This document shows positions 34,460-43,281 of a DNA stretch of 64,000 nt, piece by piece (position 1 is the stretch's first letter; each line of letters opens with the position of its first letter). The DNA lies in contig NZ_JBBBNV010000004.1 in the NCBI RefSeq assembly GCF_037137075.1, positions 62,001 through 126,000 on the forward strand. The letters are read 5' to 3'. The notes under the pieces were generated by a model, which saw only the letters and a program-made list of their open reading frames with translations, had not been told where the DNA came from and ran no database searches. The translations under genes and the position numbers were made by a program. The DNA is from JBBBNV01 sp037137075. GTDB lineage: Bacteria > Bacillota > Bacilli > Paenibacillales > NBRC-103111.

Positions 34460-35194
34460 TTGTCTACGGAAACAGCAAGAACCCTTATTTTGGCATCCTC
34501 TTCACCGCGGCGCCAGGAGTTAATCCGCTCGCTGCCTTTCCCGGTGCATGTACAATCCAGTGATGCCGATGAAACAACGGAGCCGGGAATGACGCCGGAG
34601 CAAATCGTAGAGACCTTATCCCTGCGCAAAGCGGCTGCGGTTGCCCGGATTTTGCCGGATGAGCTGCAAAGCGGCATCGTCATTGGCTCGGATACGATTG
34701 TTGTGCTGGATGGGAGGGTGCTCGGCAAGCCGGTGGACGAGCAGGACGCCGAGCGAATGCTGAGCGCGCTGCAAGGACGGGAGCATCATGTATACAGCGG
34801 CCTGGCCTGCTTGGATGCAGCAGCCTGCAGAGATCTGGCTGTTCCTGTGTTAGAAAATCACGAGGGCTATACTGGTGCCCGCGAAACGGCTTGCGGGGCG
34901 TACCGTCTGTTGTCTGGCGCAAGCGGGGCGCTTGCGGTGACTGTCGGCTATACGGTCAGCCGGGTGAAGTTTAAGCCGATGAGCCCGGGGGATATTGCAG
35001 GATACATCCAAACCAAAGAACCGATGGACAAAGCCGGGGGTTATGGCGTACAAGGACTCGGCGCCATGTTCGTGGAGCGACTGGAAGGGGATTTCTACAG
35101 TGTGATGGGCTTGCCGGTCAGCTTGCTCCATACGATGCTGGCGAAGCTCGGATTACACCCATTTTCAAGCGGGGGCGGAGCCGCGCTGCGCTGA
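34460..35194 (+). CDS. maf: Maf family nucleotide pyrophosphatase
   Basis: House-cleaning pyrophosphatase that hydrolyses non-canonical nucleoside triphosphates; named for a septation effect in B. subtilis when over-made. Motifs are LILASSSPRRQEL, VIGSDTIVVLDG, LGKPVDEQDAERML and EPMDKAGGYGVQG. The family is about 190-200 aa; here 244 because of an extra stretch of about 40 residues near 120-160 (AACRDLAVPVLENHEGY and on) in the middle of the fold. The start is TTG after GGAGG. It lies upstream of radC and mreB as in B. subtilis. Confidence 0.93.
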   Translation: MSTETARTLILASSSPRRQELIRSLPFPVHVQSSDADETTEPGMTPEQIVETLSLRKAAAVARILPDELQSGIVIGSDTIVVLDGRVLGKPVDEQDAERMLSALQGREHHVYSGLACLDAAACRDLAVPVLENHEGYTGARETACGAYRLLSGASGALAVTVGYTVSRVKFKPMSPGDIAGYIQTKEPMDKAGGYGVQGLGAMFVERLEGDFYSVMGLPVSLLHTMLAKLGLHPFSSGGGAALR

Positions 35195-35251
35195 ATTGAA
35201 ATTTTTGAAGGAACCGAGTACAATAAAAATACTATCTGCGCGAAAGCATCG

Positions 35252-35289
35252 GCAGACCGGATTTTTCACGAATCCGGTCTGCTTTTTTA
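35252..35289 (+). terminator. Strong terminator after maf
   Basis: GCAGACCGGATT pairs perfectly with AATCCGGTCTGC around TTTCACG, followed by TTTTTTA. Confidence 0.93.
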
Positions 35290-35298
35290 TTGCCCGCA

Positions 35299-35308
35299 GT
35301 GCTATAAT
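35299..35308 (+). promoter_or_regulatory. Extended -10 promoter of radC
   Basis: GTGCTATAAT, the same 10-mer that occurs twice before hemA, lies 23 bases before the radC start, just after the maf terminator. Confidence 0.45.
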
Positions 35309-35330
35309 AATCAGGAAGAAGGGATCGTTC

Positions 35331-36020
35331 ATGAGTGATAGCCTGCTGTTGCTGCGCGAAGTGCCACAGGAGGAAAGACCCCGGGAAAGAATGCTGCAGT
35401 ATGGCGCGTCGGCGCTGAGCCATGCGGAGCTGCTGGCCATTTTGCTGCGCACGGGCACTGTCAGCGAGTCGGCCGTGCATCTCGCGCAGCGCGTGCTGAA
35501 TGAAGTAGGCGGTATTCGCAATCTCGTCGAGGCCCGCACGGAGCAGCTTACAGCTGTACGCGGTATCGGTCAGGCGAAGGCCCTGCAAATTCAAGCGGGT
35601 ATCGAACTGGGCAGACGCTTGACGCGTACCGGTCTGAACGAGACCGTAACGATTCGTGCCCCGCATGATGTCTGGCAGCTTCTGGCGGAGGAGCTTCGTT
35701 ATTTTCAGAAGGAGCACTTTGTTTGTCTGTTTTTGAATATGAAGAATCATGTTATTGGCAGGGAAACCTTATCCATCGGCAGCTTGAACGCCTCGATCGT
35801 TCATCCCCGCGAAGTATTTCTGGCAGCCATCAAGCGGAGCAGCGCGTCTATAATATGCGTGCATAATCACCCGAGCGGCGATCCGTCGCCGAGTGAGGAG
35901 GATGTCTCCGTAACCCGCCGGCTTGCGGAAGCAGGCGAAATTATCGGCATTGAGGTGCTGGATCATATTATCATCGGGGATAAATCGTTCATTAGTTTGA
36001 AGGAGCATGGCTATCTGTAA
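35331..36020 (+). CDS. radC: DNA repair protein RadC homologue
   Basis: 230-aa JAB/MPN-domain protein. The N-terminal helix-hairpin-helix part (LSHAELLAILLRTG, LTAVRGIGQAKALQI) precedes the metallo-domain with metal ligands in VHNHPSGDPSPSEED, the JAMM-type motif. The name comes from an E. coli locus, and a true repair function is disputed. The frame is open from 35196, but ATG 35331 with GAAGAAGGG upstream is clearly the start, since the earlier part lies in the terminator. mreB follows closely. Confidence 0.94.
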   Translation: MSDSLLLLREVPQEERPRERMLQYGASALSHAELLAILLRTGTVSESAVHLAQRVLNEVGGIRNLVEARTEQLTAVRGIGQAKALQIQAGIELGRRLTRTGLNETVTIRAPHDVWQLLAEELRYFQKEHFVCLFLNMKNHVIGRETLSIGSLNASIVHPREVFLAAIKRSSASIICVHNHPSGDPSPSEEDVSVTRRLAEAGEIIGIEVLDHIIIGDKSFISLKEHGYL

Positions 36021-36067
36021 TATAATGATTTAGAATGACGCGATCAGGTGAAGGGAGCTACATCAAA

Positions 36068-37102
36068 ATGGTAGGTGGATTTACGAAAGATCTGGGGATT
36101 GACCTCGGAACGGCCAATACCCTCGTATATGTAAAAGGGAAAGGCATTGTCGTCAGGGAGCCTTCTGTGGTCGCCCTGCGTACAGATACAAAAACGATTG
36201 AAGCCGTCGGAAACGACGCCAAAAAAATGATAGGCCGCACACCGGGCAATATCCGGGCAGTCCGTCCGATGAAGGACGGCGTTATCGCTGATTTCGATAC
36301 AACCGCGACGATGATCAACTACTTCTTGAAGCAGGCGCAAAAAACACGCGCGCTGTTTCCGCGCCGTCCCAATGTCATGGTCTGTGTGCCGTCCGGCATT
36401 ACCGCTGTAGAGAAGCGGGCGGTTGAGGACGCGACCAAGCAGGCCGGAGCGAAGGACGCCTTCACGATTGAGGAGCCTTTTGCAGCTGCGATCGGCGCCG
36501 ATTTGCCAGTGTGGGAGCCGACGGGCAGCATGGTTGTCGATATTGGCGGCGGGACGACAGAAGTGGCCGTCATTTCACTTGGGGGGATTGTAACCAGCCG
36601 CTCGATCCGAGTGGCGGGCGATGAGATGGACGAAGCAATCATCCAGTACATTAAGCGAACCTACAACCTGATGATCGGCGAGCGCACTGCGGAGCAGCTC
36701 AAAATGGAGATCGGCTCCGCGACGTATTTGGATGTTAACGAGACGATGGAAATTCGGGGCCGCGATCTTGTATCCGGCTTGCCCAAGACACTGAGCGTAA
36801 CGGCGGAGGAAATTGCGGACGCACTGGCCGATACCGTCAGCGCCATCGTTGATGCAGTCAAGGTAACACTGGAGAAATGCCCGCCGGAGCTGTCGGCGGA
36901 TATTATGGACCGGGGAATTGTCCTTACCGGAGGCGGAGCATTGCTTCGCAATCTGGATAAGCTGCTATCCAGCGAGACCGGCATGCCGGTCATTGTTGCA
37001 GATAACCCGCTGGACTGTGTGGCTATCGGTACCGGCAGGGCGCTTGAGAATATTCATTTGTTCAAAACGCGGTCAGGACCGACCAGCCGGACAAAACGTT
37101 AA
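36068..37102 (+). CDS. mreB: Rod shape-determining protein MreB
   Basis: Actin-like filament protein that directs side-wall synthesis. Signatures are DLGIDLGTANTLVYVKG (phosphate 1), VVDIGGGTTEVAVISLGG (phosphate 2) and IVLTGGGALLRNLD (adenosine). ATG 36068 with GGGAG upstream gives 344 aa; the frame is open from 36035. It heads mreB-mreC-mreD-minC-minD-rodA. A GGCAGCTT/AAGCTGCC hairpin without a T-run lies just after the stop and may tune or stabilise the message. Confidence 0.97.
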   Translation: MVGGFTKDLGIDLGTANTLVYVKGKGIVVREPSVVALRTDTKTIEAVGNDAKKMIGRTPGNIRAVRPMKDGVIADFDTTATMINYFLKQAQKTRALFPRRPNVMVCVPSGITAVEKRAVEDATKQAGAKDAFTIEEPFAAAIGADLPVWEPTGSMVVDIGGGTTEVAVISLGGIVTSRSIRVAGDEMDEAIIQYIKRTYNLMIGERTAEQLKMEIGSATYLDVNETMEIRGRDLVSGLPKTLSVTAEEIADALADTVSAIVDAVKVTLEKCPPELSADIMDRGIVLTGGGALLRNLDKLLSSETGMPVIVADNPLDCVAIGTGRALENIHLFKTRSGPTSRTKR

Positions 37103-37228
37103 GCAGGCAGCTTCCCAAGCTGCCATTCTTGCCGTTCGAGAAATTCCGGGTGAACCGCTTCTGTTTCGGGAGTCGTAGCACCGGTTTAAGGGCCTGTCCC
37201 CGCGTTGAGAAATAACGAGGTGTCTTCG

Positions 37229-38080
37229 TTGCTAAAGCTGTTTTCCAATAAAAGATTAATACTTCTTCTAGTCGGGATTATGTTTTTCATTGCACTGATG
37301 GGTCTCAGCTTTGGGGAACGTTCTAAAATGTCCTGGCCGGAAAATTTTGTCCGCGATTCGATGGCCTGGGTTCAGGGCCTGCTCTACAAGCCCGCCGGAG
37401 CTGTTGCGGGCTTCTTTGGAGACATCAAAAATTTATCTGTCATCTATGAGGAAAACAAGGCTCTCCGCCAGACATTGGCGCAGTATGCCCGTGACCGGAT
37501 GCGTCTGAATGAGCTGGAGGAGCAAAATGAACGGCTCAAAAAAGCGCTTGGCTTTACCGAAAGCCAGCAGCAGGCCAACAATTACAAATGGCATATTGCC
37601 GAAGTTGTCGGCATGAGTCCGGACCCGTTTCATAACAATACGGCGGTGATTAATCTGGGCTCCAAAAACGGCATTAAGGAGAATATGCCGGTTATGACCG
37701 CTGAAGGGCTGCTCGGCAGGGTAACGCATGTATCTGCTTTTTCCTCCAACGTCCAGCTGATTACCGATATTAACGACAGCAATTCCAAAGGAATTTCTGT
37801 TACGATTCATGGAAAGCCGGATTCATACGGCGTCATTGAAAGCTACGACGGGGAATATTTGATTATGAACAAAATCGATCCCAATGACGATCTGCAGCCT
37901 GGGGACACGGTGATTACCTCCGGCATGGGCCAGCTTTTTCCAAGCGGTCTGGTCATCGGCACCGTCGCTTCCCGCCGGGAAGGGGACTTTGGCATTACGC
38001 ATACCGCGCAGATTAAACCGAGTGCTTCTTTTGTCCGCTTGCGGGAAGTTTTCATTGTTGAAGTACCGGAGCTGAGGTGA
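37229..38080 (+). CDS. mreC: Rod shape-determining protein MreC
   Basis: Membrane-anchored scaffold that links MreB to the outside wall-synthesis enzymes. Residues about 9-27 are the signal-anchor helix (LILLLVGIMFFIALMG). A coiled coil follows at about 65-105 (YEENKALRQTLAQYARDRMRLNELEEQNERL region). The beta-barrel domain has VVGMSPDPFHNN, GSKNGIKENMPV and GDTVITSGMGQLFPSGL. TTG 37229 has GAGGTG 6 bases before and fits family N-termini. An in-frame TTG at 37205 is an alternative start. 283 aa. Confidence 0.94.
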   Translation: MLKLFSNKRLILLLVGIMFFIALMGLSFGERSKMSWPENFVRDSMAWVQGLLYKPAGAVAGFFGDIKNLSVIYEENKALRQTLAQYARDRMRLNELEEQNERLKKALGFTESQQQANNYKWHIAEVVGMSPDPFHNNTAVINLGSKNGIKENMPVMTAEGLLGRVTHVSAFSSNVQLITDINDSNSKGISVTIHGKPDSYGVIESYDGEYLIMNKIDPNDDLQPGDTVITSGMGQLFPSGLVIGTVASRREGDFGITHTAQIKPSASFVRLREVFIVEVPELR

Positions 38081-38084
38081 GCGG

Positions 38085-38612
38085 ATGAAACGACATTTGC
38101 TGTGGATTCTGCTCCTGGGGCTGCTGCTGGTGGAAGGCACCGTCCTGAAATGGCTGATCCCGGTGTCCTGGCAGTCCCACATTTATGTCGAGCCCCATTT
38201 TGTGCTGGCTGTCGTGATGTTTATCGGGATGTACTTGAACCGGCATGCCGGGCTTGTTTATGGACTTATTTTTGGATTTATGATGGATTTGCTGTATTAC
38301 GGGCATGCGCTAGGGGTTTTATCGTTTTGTATGGGATTATGCGGCTATGCGGCCGGTCTTATGTCACGGGGACCACAGCAGCTGTTTGGCGTTATTTTTG
38401 TAATGACGCTGGGGAATGTAGTTTTTGATACGCTGCAGTATGGGGTATACCGGTTCTTTTTACGCGTAACGACGATTCCTTTTGAATGGACGTTTGTTTA
38501 CAAAATCGTACCGAGCATGCTGCTTAATTTGACATTTGCCCTGTTAATCTATATCCCGATGCGTAAATGGCTGGAAGGAATGCAGCCTTATATTGCAGAA
38601 GAAGACAAATAG
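38085..38612 (+). CDS. mreD: Rod shape-determining protein MreD
   Basis: 175-aa membrane protein with five to six helices, a member of the rod complex with MreC and RodA. Features include FGFMMDLLYYGHALGVLSF in the middle and MLLNLTFALLIYIPMRKWL at the C-terminus. It starts 4 bases after the mreC stop with GAGGTGAGCGG before the ATG, so translation is coupled. minC follows after 32 bases. Confidence 0.93.
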   Translation: MKRHLLWILLLGLLLVEGTVLKWLIPVSWQSHIYVEPHFVLAVVMFIGMYLNRHAGLVYGLIFGFMMDLLYYGHALGVLSFCMGLCGYAAGLMSRGPQQLFGVIFVMTLGNVVFDTLQYGVYRFFLRVTTIPFEWTFVYKIVPSMLLNLTFALLIYIPMRKWLEGMQPYIAEEDK

Positions 38613-38644
38613 TACACAGGGCGGGCGAAGAAGGTGGCGCATGG

Positions 38645-39304
38645 ATGGCAGGTTCCAAGCATCGGGTTTTAATTAAAGGGGTCAAGGACGGATTAATATT
38701 TGTCATGGACGATAGCTGTCCATTGGAGGAGCTGATCGGCGAGCTCGATCACAAGCTTGAGAAAACGCATCACAAGCTTTTGTCGGGACCGCCTATGAAT
38801 GTGAAGGTGCAGCTTGGAAGCCGCGTGCTCACCGACGAAGAGAGGGAGCGTATCAGCGAATCCATCCAAAAGAGCGGCAATTTGCTGATACAATCCATTG
38901 AATCGACGTCTGAAGCCGAGCAGGGGGCATTAGCCGGACAGCACATTCAGGTGATGCGCGGTGTCGTCCGTTCCGGACAAGTCGTTGAGCATGAAGGCAA
39001 TGTGCTGTATCTCGGCGACGTAAATCCTGGGGGAACGATTATTTGTACAGGTGACATCTATGTGATGGGGGCGCTGAGAGGAATGGCGCACGCCGGCTCC
39101 AACGGCAATGAGCAGGCGATTATTGCCGCTTCCTATATGCGCCCGACACAGCTGCGTATTGCCGGAATTATCAGTCGTCCGCCGGATGAGTGGGGCATTG
39201 AAGAAGCATATATGGAATTTGCCTATCTGGACAACGGCACCATGCAAATTGATAAGATGGCACAGCTTCACCGGTTTAAACACAAAGGATTTGTGGGAGG
39301 GTAA
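38645..39304 (+). CDS. minC: Septum site-determining protein MinC
   Basis: Inhibitor of FtsZ ring assembly that acts with MinD at the poles. The N-domain is at about 1-105 (VLIKGVKDGLIFVMDD, NVKVQLGSRVLTDEE). The C-terminal beta-helix at about 115-220 has VMRGVVRSGQ, LGDVNPGGTIICTGDIYVMG and GNEQAIIAASYM, the MinD-binding face. ATG 38645 has GAAGGTGG upstream; the frame is open from 38567. 219-220 aa. minD follows after 4 bases. Confidence 0.95.
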   Translation: MAGSKHRVLIKGVKDGLIFVMDDSCPLEELIGELDHKLEKTHHKLLSGPPMNVKVQLGSRVLTDEERERISESIQKSGNLLIQSIESTSEAEQGALAGQHIQVMRGVVRSGQVVEHEGNVLYLGDVNPGGTIICTGDIYVMGALRGMAHAGSNGNEQAIIAASYMRPTQLRIAGIISRPPDEWGIEEAYMEFAYLDNGTMQIDKMAQLHRFKHKGFVGG

Positions 39305-39308
39305 ACGC

Positions 39309-40103
39309 ATGGGAGAGGCGATAGTAATTACATCCGGCAAGGGCGGTGTCGGCAAGACGACAACGTCAGCCAATCTCGGAACAGCGCTTGCCCTGCAGGG
39401 CAAGAAGGTTTGTCTGGTCGACACCGATATCGGCTTGCGTAATCTGGATGTAGTCATGGGACTGGAAAACCGGATTATTTATGATTTGGTCGATGTGGCG
39501 GAGGGGCGCTGCAGACTTCAGCAGGCCTTGATCAAGGATAAACGGTTTGATGAGCTGTATATGCTCCCGGCCGCCCAAACGAAGGACAAGCATTCCGTGT
39601 CTCCTGAACAGGTCCGTGATATGGTTTTGGAGCTGAAGAAGGAGTTTGATTTTGTAATTATTGACTGTCCTGCTGGGATTGAGCAGGGCTTCAAAAACGC
39701 TGTTGCCGGAGCAGACAAGGCCATTGTGGTCACAACGCCGGAAAATGCGGCAGTGCGAGATGCGGACCGGATTATCGGGCTTCTGGAAAATGAAAAAATC
39801 GAAAGCCCCAAGCTGATCATTAACCGGATTCGCTTCGGTATGATCAAAAAGGGGGAAATGCTCGATATTGATGAAATTTGCTCTGTGTTGTCCATTGATT
39901 TGGTCGGCATTGTTCCGGATGACGAATTTGTCATCAAGTCGGCCAACAGCGGAGAGCCGACTGTGATGAACCCGGATTCCCGGGCTGCTATTGCATACCG
40001 TAATATTGCCCGCCGTATATTGGGAGATACCGTGCCGCTGATGCAGCTTGAAGAAAGACCGAACATGTTCGGCAAGGTTAAGAAGTTTTTTGGAATCAGG
40101 TGA
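39309..40103 (+). CDS. minD: Septum site-determining ATPase MinD
   Basis: ParA-like ATPase that recruits MinC to the membrane. The deviant Walker A GKGGVGKTT is near residue 10. DTDIGLRNLDVVMGLENR and FVIIDCPAGIEQGF are further signatures. The C-terminus FGKVKKFFGIR is the amphipathic membrane-targeting helix. 264 aa. GGGAGG lies in the end of minC. The next gene, rodA, starts 6 bases after the stop. Confidence 0.97.
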   Translation: MGEAIVITSGKGGVGKTTTSANLGTALALQGKKVCLVDTDIGLRNLDVVMGLENRIIYDLVDVAEGRCRLQQALIKDKRFDELYMLPAAQTKDKHSVSPEQVRDMVLELKKEFDFVIIDCPAGIEQGFKNAVAGADKAIVVTTPENAAVRDADRIIGLLENEKIESPKLIINRIRFGMIKKGEMLDIDEICSVLSIDLVGIVPDDEFVIKSANSGEPTVMNPDSRAAIAYRNIARRILGDTVPLMQLEERPNMFGKVKKFFGIR

Positions 40104-40109
40104 TTCGCA

Positions 40110-41270
40110 TTGTGGGACAAATTAAAAAAAATTGACGTGCCTGTGATTGGCCTGCTGCTCATTTTTATGGCGGTGAGCACAGTCGTCATTTACAGTGCAA
40201 CGTTTACCGCAGGCCCGAACTATCAGGATTATTACCTGAGAAATTTGTTTTATTACGGTATCGGTTTCGTTGTTCTTGTGGCGGTAATGCTTTTTGATTA
40301 CCGGGTGCTGCTCAAAATTTCGCCTTATTTGTATGGATTGGGAATTTTGCTGCTGATTGCGGTGTATTTTTTGGGAGAGAAGACGAACGGCGCCCGCAGC
40401 TGGTTCTATATTCCGGGCATCAATATGACGTTTCAGCCCGCCGAGCTGATGAAGGTGATGGTAATTATCGCCGTGGCGGCATTTCTCGGCCGGAATAAAG
40501 GGGAGAATCTTGCTTTTTTTACCGGGCTCGTTCCGGTCGGGCTCATCGTGCTCGTTCCGTTTACCCTTGTCGTAATTCAACCGGATTTAGGGAACGCAAT
40601 TATTTTTCTCATTATCCTGGTTGTCATGTATTGGATCGGAAATATCAAATATACGCACGCGTTAATTGGGCTGGCGGCTTCCGTGGCCGGCATCGCCCTG
40701 ATTTTTTATTTGTTCCAGCAGTTCCATGATCCGATTGAGCAGTTTATGATTGATCATGACAAGAAGCACTGGGTGGAGCGAATCGACACGTACCTGGATC
40801 CGAACGCGGAGAATGCCAATAACTGGCAGGTGGGCAACTCCATCCGTGCCATCGGCTCAGGGGGCCTGACCGGGGAGTCTTTTCTGAACGGAGATTCCTT
40901 ACAAAAGGGCTTTATCCCGTATGCCTATTCGGATTCTATTTTTGTCGTTGTCGGGGAAGAATTCGGGTTTATCGGCTCTTCCCTGCTGCTGATGCTGTAC
41001 TTTCTGCTTATTTACCGGATGATCCTTATCGCGATGCAAAGCTCGGATAAGCGGGGCTCATACATTATTGTCGGTATCGTGTCGATGCTGGTGTTCCAGA
41101 TTTTTGAAAACGTAGGTATGATGATGGGGTTAATGCCCCTAACCGGGATTACGCTGCCGTTTATAAGCTACGGGGGAACATCGCTGCTGACGAACATGAT
41201 ATCGATAGGGATCATATTAAGCGTGCGGGCCCACCAGGAAATGCCGAATCCTTACGGAGCGGCGGAATAG
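40110..41270 (+). CDS. rodA: FtsW/RodA/SpoVE family glycosyltransferase, RodA-type
   Basis: SEDS peptidoglycan polymerase with about ten membrane helices and 386 aa. Family landmarks are TNGARSWFYIPG, FQPAELMKVMVIIAVA, IQPDLGNAIIFL (catalytic Asp region), GEEFGFIGSS, FENVGMMMGLMPLTGITLPFISYGG. Its neighbours mreBCD favour RodA over FtsW or SpoVE. The start is TTG after CAGGTGAT, 6 bases from minD. It is last in the mre-min run, and a terminator follows. In B. subtilis rodA is not in this cluster. Confidence 0.9.
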   Translation: MWDKLKKIDVPVIGLLLIFMAVSTVVIYSATFTAGPNYQDYYLRNLFYYGIGFVVLVAVMLFDYRVLLKISPYLYGLGILLLIAVYFLGEKTNGARSWFYIPGINMTFQPAELMKVMVIIAVAAFLGRNKGENLAFFTGLVPVGLIVLVPFTLVVIQPDLGNAIIFLIILVVMYWIGNIKYTHALIGLAASVAGIALIFYLFQQFHDPIEQFMIDHDKKHWVERIDTYLDPNAENANNWQVGNSIRAIGSGGLTGESFLNGDSLQKGFIPYAYSDSIFVVVGEEFGFIGSSLLLMLYFLLIYRMILIAMQSSDKRGSYIIVGIVSMLVFQIFENVGMMMGLMPLTGITLPFISYGGTSLLTNMISIGIILSVRAHQEMPNPYGAAE

Positions 41271-41288
41271 CCAAGCAGGAATTTAGCA

Positions 41289-41324
41289 AAACGTCCTTTT
41301 CAGGGCGTTTTTTTGTTGATGAGG
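41289..41324 (+). terminator. Terminator after rodA
   Basis: AACGTCC pairs with GGGCGTT around TTTTCA, followed by TTTTTTT-type sequence. It separates the mre-min-rodA genes from spoIVFA. Confidence 0.88.
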
Positions 41325-41494
41325 CCGTTCCGTACCAATCCAATAGGGAGTGAAGCTGTTTTATTTCATATCCTAATGTGAGCATGGAGCATATCATGAT
41401 GAGCATACCGTCAGGACGGCCGGCATAATGCGCAAGCGGGGGTCATATGCTGTGGTAATACGAGTACAAGCCCAAATGCAAGGGGGAGCAACCC

Positions 41495-42376
41495 ATGGAA
41501 AATCAGCGTCCGCCCGTTCGCTCGCCGGACAGCGGCAGGCTTTTTGACGAGCAAAGCGGTTCCTCCAATAAACCGGTTCGGGGTCGGGAGAGCACGTACC
41601 GCCCCGTACTGCCCGTTCACAGCCCGGACAAACGTCTGAACGATCCCGAGTACGCATGGAAGCATCGCGATTCTTTGCGGGTGCTGCAGACGCAGCCGAT
41701 GCCGTATTTGGATGAGTTTGAGACACCGGGGCAAATGCCGCCCATACCGGCATCACCGCGCGGATGGATCGCCGGTTTGCGCTGGAAGCTGACGCTGGCT
41801 GTGCTGGTCTATGTGCTGCTGTGGGGGCTGTTCCGGCTTGATATGCCGGTCCTGCTCCCGGTGCAGCAAGCTGTACGGACGGCATTGACCGAGCCGATGA
41901 ATAGGGTCCATATGCAGCAGTGGTACCGTGAGCTGTTCGCAGGAACACCGGGACTGCTTCCGGCGCTGGAGCCCAAGCCGATAGATGACGCCCAAAAGGT
42001 GAGCACCACGGTGACGACCCGGTTTGCAGCGCCGGTAATCGGGACGGTAATACAACCGTATGAGCTTCCGGGTTCGCCCGGAATGTGGCTGGAAACGGAA
42101 GCGGGAGCGGTGGTGAAGGCTGTGGATACGGGCCGTGTCGTAGCGGTTCAATCTTCCCCTGAACAAGGCTGGACGGTGACGATCCAACACGCCAAAGGTT
42201 ACCGGACAGTGTATGGCGGCATAGCGCAAACCGCGTGGAAAACGAACGATTGGATTAAGATGGGGGAGGCGCTTGGTAAAGTGAAGTCTACTGCGGAGGT
42301 GGGCGGACGGTTTTATTTTGCTGTAACCAAGGACCAAAATCCGTTGAATCCGACGGATGTGGTGTCCTTTGATTAA
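41495..42376 (+). CDS. spoIVFA: Stage IV sporulation protein FA, M23-peptidase-like (SpoIVFA)
   Basis: Regulatory partner that holds SpoIVFB inactive in the outer forespore membrane until cut by SpoIVB, part of the sigma-K checkpoint. 293 aa: a charged N-terminal cytoplasmic part (about 1-90), one membrane helix (about 96-115, LTLAVLVYVLLWGLFRLD region) and an outside C-terminal M23/LytM-like domain (about 180-290, PVIGTVIQPYE, TEAGAVVKAVDTGRVV). The metal-binding His and Asp of active M23 enzymes are largely missing, consistent with a non-enzymatic role. GGGGGAG precedes the ATG. Overlaps spoIVFB by 20 bases. Confidence 0.88.
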   Translation: MENQRPPVRSPDSGRLFDEQSGSSNKPVRGRESTYRPVLPVHSPDKRLNDPEYAWKHRDSLRVLQTQPMPYLDEFETPGQMPPIPASPRGWIAGLRWKLTLAVLVYVLLWGLFRLDMPVLLPVQQAVRTALTEPMNRVHMQQWYRELFAGTPGLLPALEPKPIDDAQKVSTTVTTRFAAPVIGTVIQPYELPGSPGMWLETEAGAVVKAVDTGRVVAVQSSPEQGWTVTIQHAKGYRTVYGGIAQTAWKTNDWIKMGEALGKVKSTAEVGGRFYFAVTKDQNPLNPTDVVSFD

Positions 42377-43244
42377 TATTTTCGGGACATCCTACCGGCT
42401 TCATCCCTTGTTTGTGCTAATGATGGCGGCGTCAATTGTGACCGGCTATGGTATCGAAATGGCAGTGCTGTTCGTAATTGTACTGATTCATGAGCTGGGG
42501 CACGTCGTTTGTGCCCGCGGGTTCGGCTGGCGGGTCTCGCGCGTAGAGCTGTATCCTTTTGGCGGGGCGGCTGTCACGGAGGATGCTGGAGGCTCCCCGG
42601 CCTGGCAGGAGCTGGCTGTGGCGCTGGCGGGTCCGCTTCAGCATGCCTGGATGGTGCTGTTTGCCCTGCTGATGCATCAGTTCGGGTGGTGGGGGACGGC
42701 CTGGAGTGTCTATTTTATCCAGGCGAATGTGATGATCGGGCTTTTTAATCTGCTGCCGGTTCATCCTCTGGATGGCGGGCGTGTGCTGCAGGCGCTGCTC
42801 AGCTATGTGCTGCCCTATCATTCGGTCATGGTTATTGTTTCACGCACGAGCCTGGTGCTGAGTATCGGCCTGGCCATTTGTTCATTGGCGGTGCCTTTGT
42901 GGAACGGTGTGCAGCTTAATTTGCTGCTTATCGGGGCATTTCTGGTGTATTCCAACTGGGTAGCGCAGCGGAACATCATGTATGAATTTATTCGTTTCCT
43001 GGTAAAACGAGACGAGCGGATGGCTGTATTAATTCGCGGCGGAGCCCATGCTCACCCGCTTATAGTGACCCGGGAGCGGCTTATTCGGAGTGTGCTGCGT
43101 ATGTATATGCGCGATCGGCTGCATCTTATTTATGTGCTGGACGAGCGGGGGCGGATTGAGGCCGTGCTGCCGGAACAGCGCGTAACCCGCGGATTTTTTA
43201 CAAAAAACAGTGCGGAGTGTGCAGTCTCGGATCTTTTCATGTAA
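42357..43244 (+). CDS. spoIVFB: Sigma-K processing site-2 protease SpoIVFB (M50)
   Basis: Intramembrane metalloprotease that cuts pro-sigma-K. Zinc ligands are His45 and His49 with Glu46 in LIHELGH, and Asp139 in LLPVHPLDGG. ALAGPLQHAW is typical of the SpoIVFB group. About five membrane helices come before a C-terminal CBS-like domain (about 205-295), which senses ATP in B. subtilis. ATG 42357 lies within spoIVFA; TTG 42369 is an alternative. The overlap indicates coupled synthesis of protease and inhibitor. Confidence 0.93.
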   Translation: MWCPLINIFGTSYRLHPLFVLMMAASIVTGYGIEMAVLFVIVLIHELGHVVCARGFGWRVSRVELYPFGGAAVTEDAGGSPAWQELAVALAGPLQHAWMVLFALLMHQFGWWGTAWSVYFIQANVMIGLFNLLPVHPLDGGRVLQALLSYVLPYHSVMVIVSRTSLVLSIGLAICSLAVPLWNGVQLNLLLIGAFLVYSNWVAQRNIMYEFIRFLVKRDERMAVLIRGGAHAHPLIVTRERLIRSVLRMYMRDRLHLIYVLDERGRIEAVLPEQRVTRGFFTKNSAECAVSDLFM

Positions 43245-43281
43245 AATGAAAGGACGAGCGGAGCCGGAGGTGCAAGCAGCC

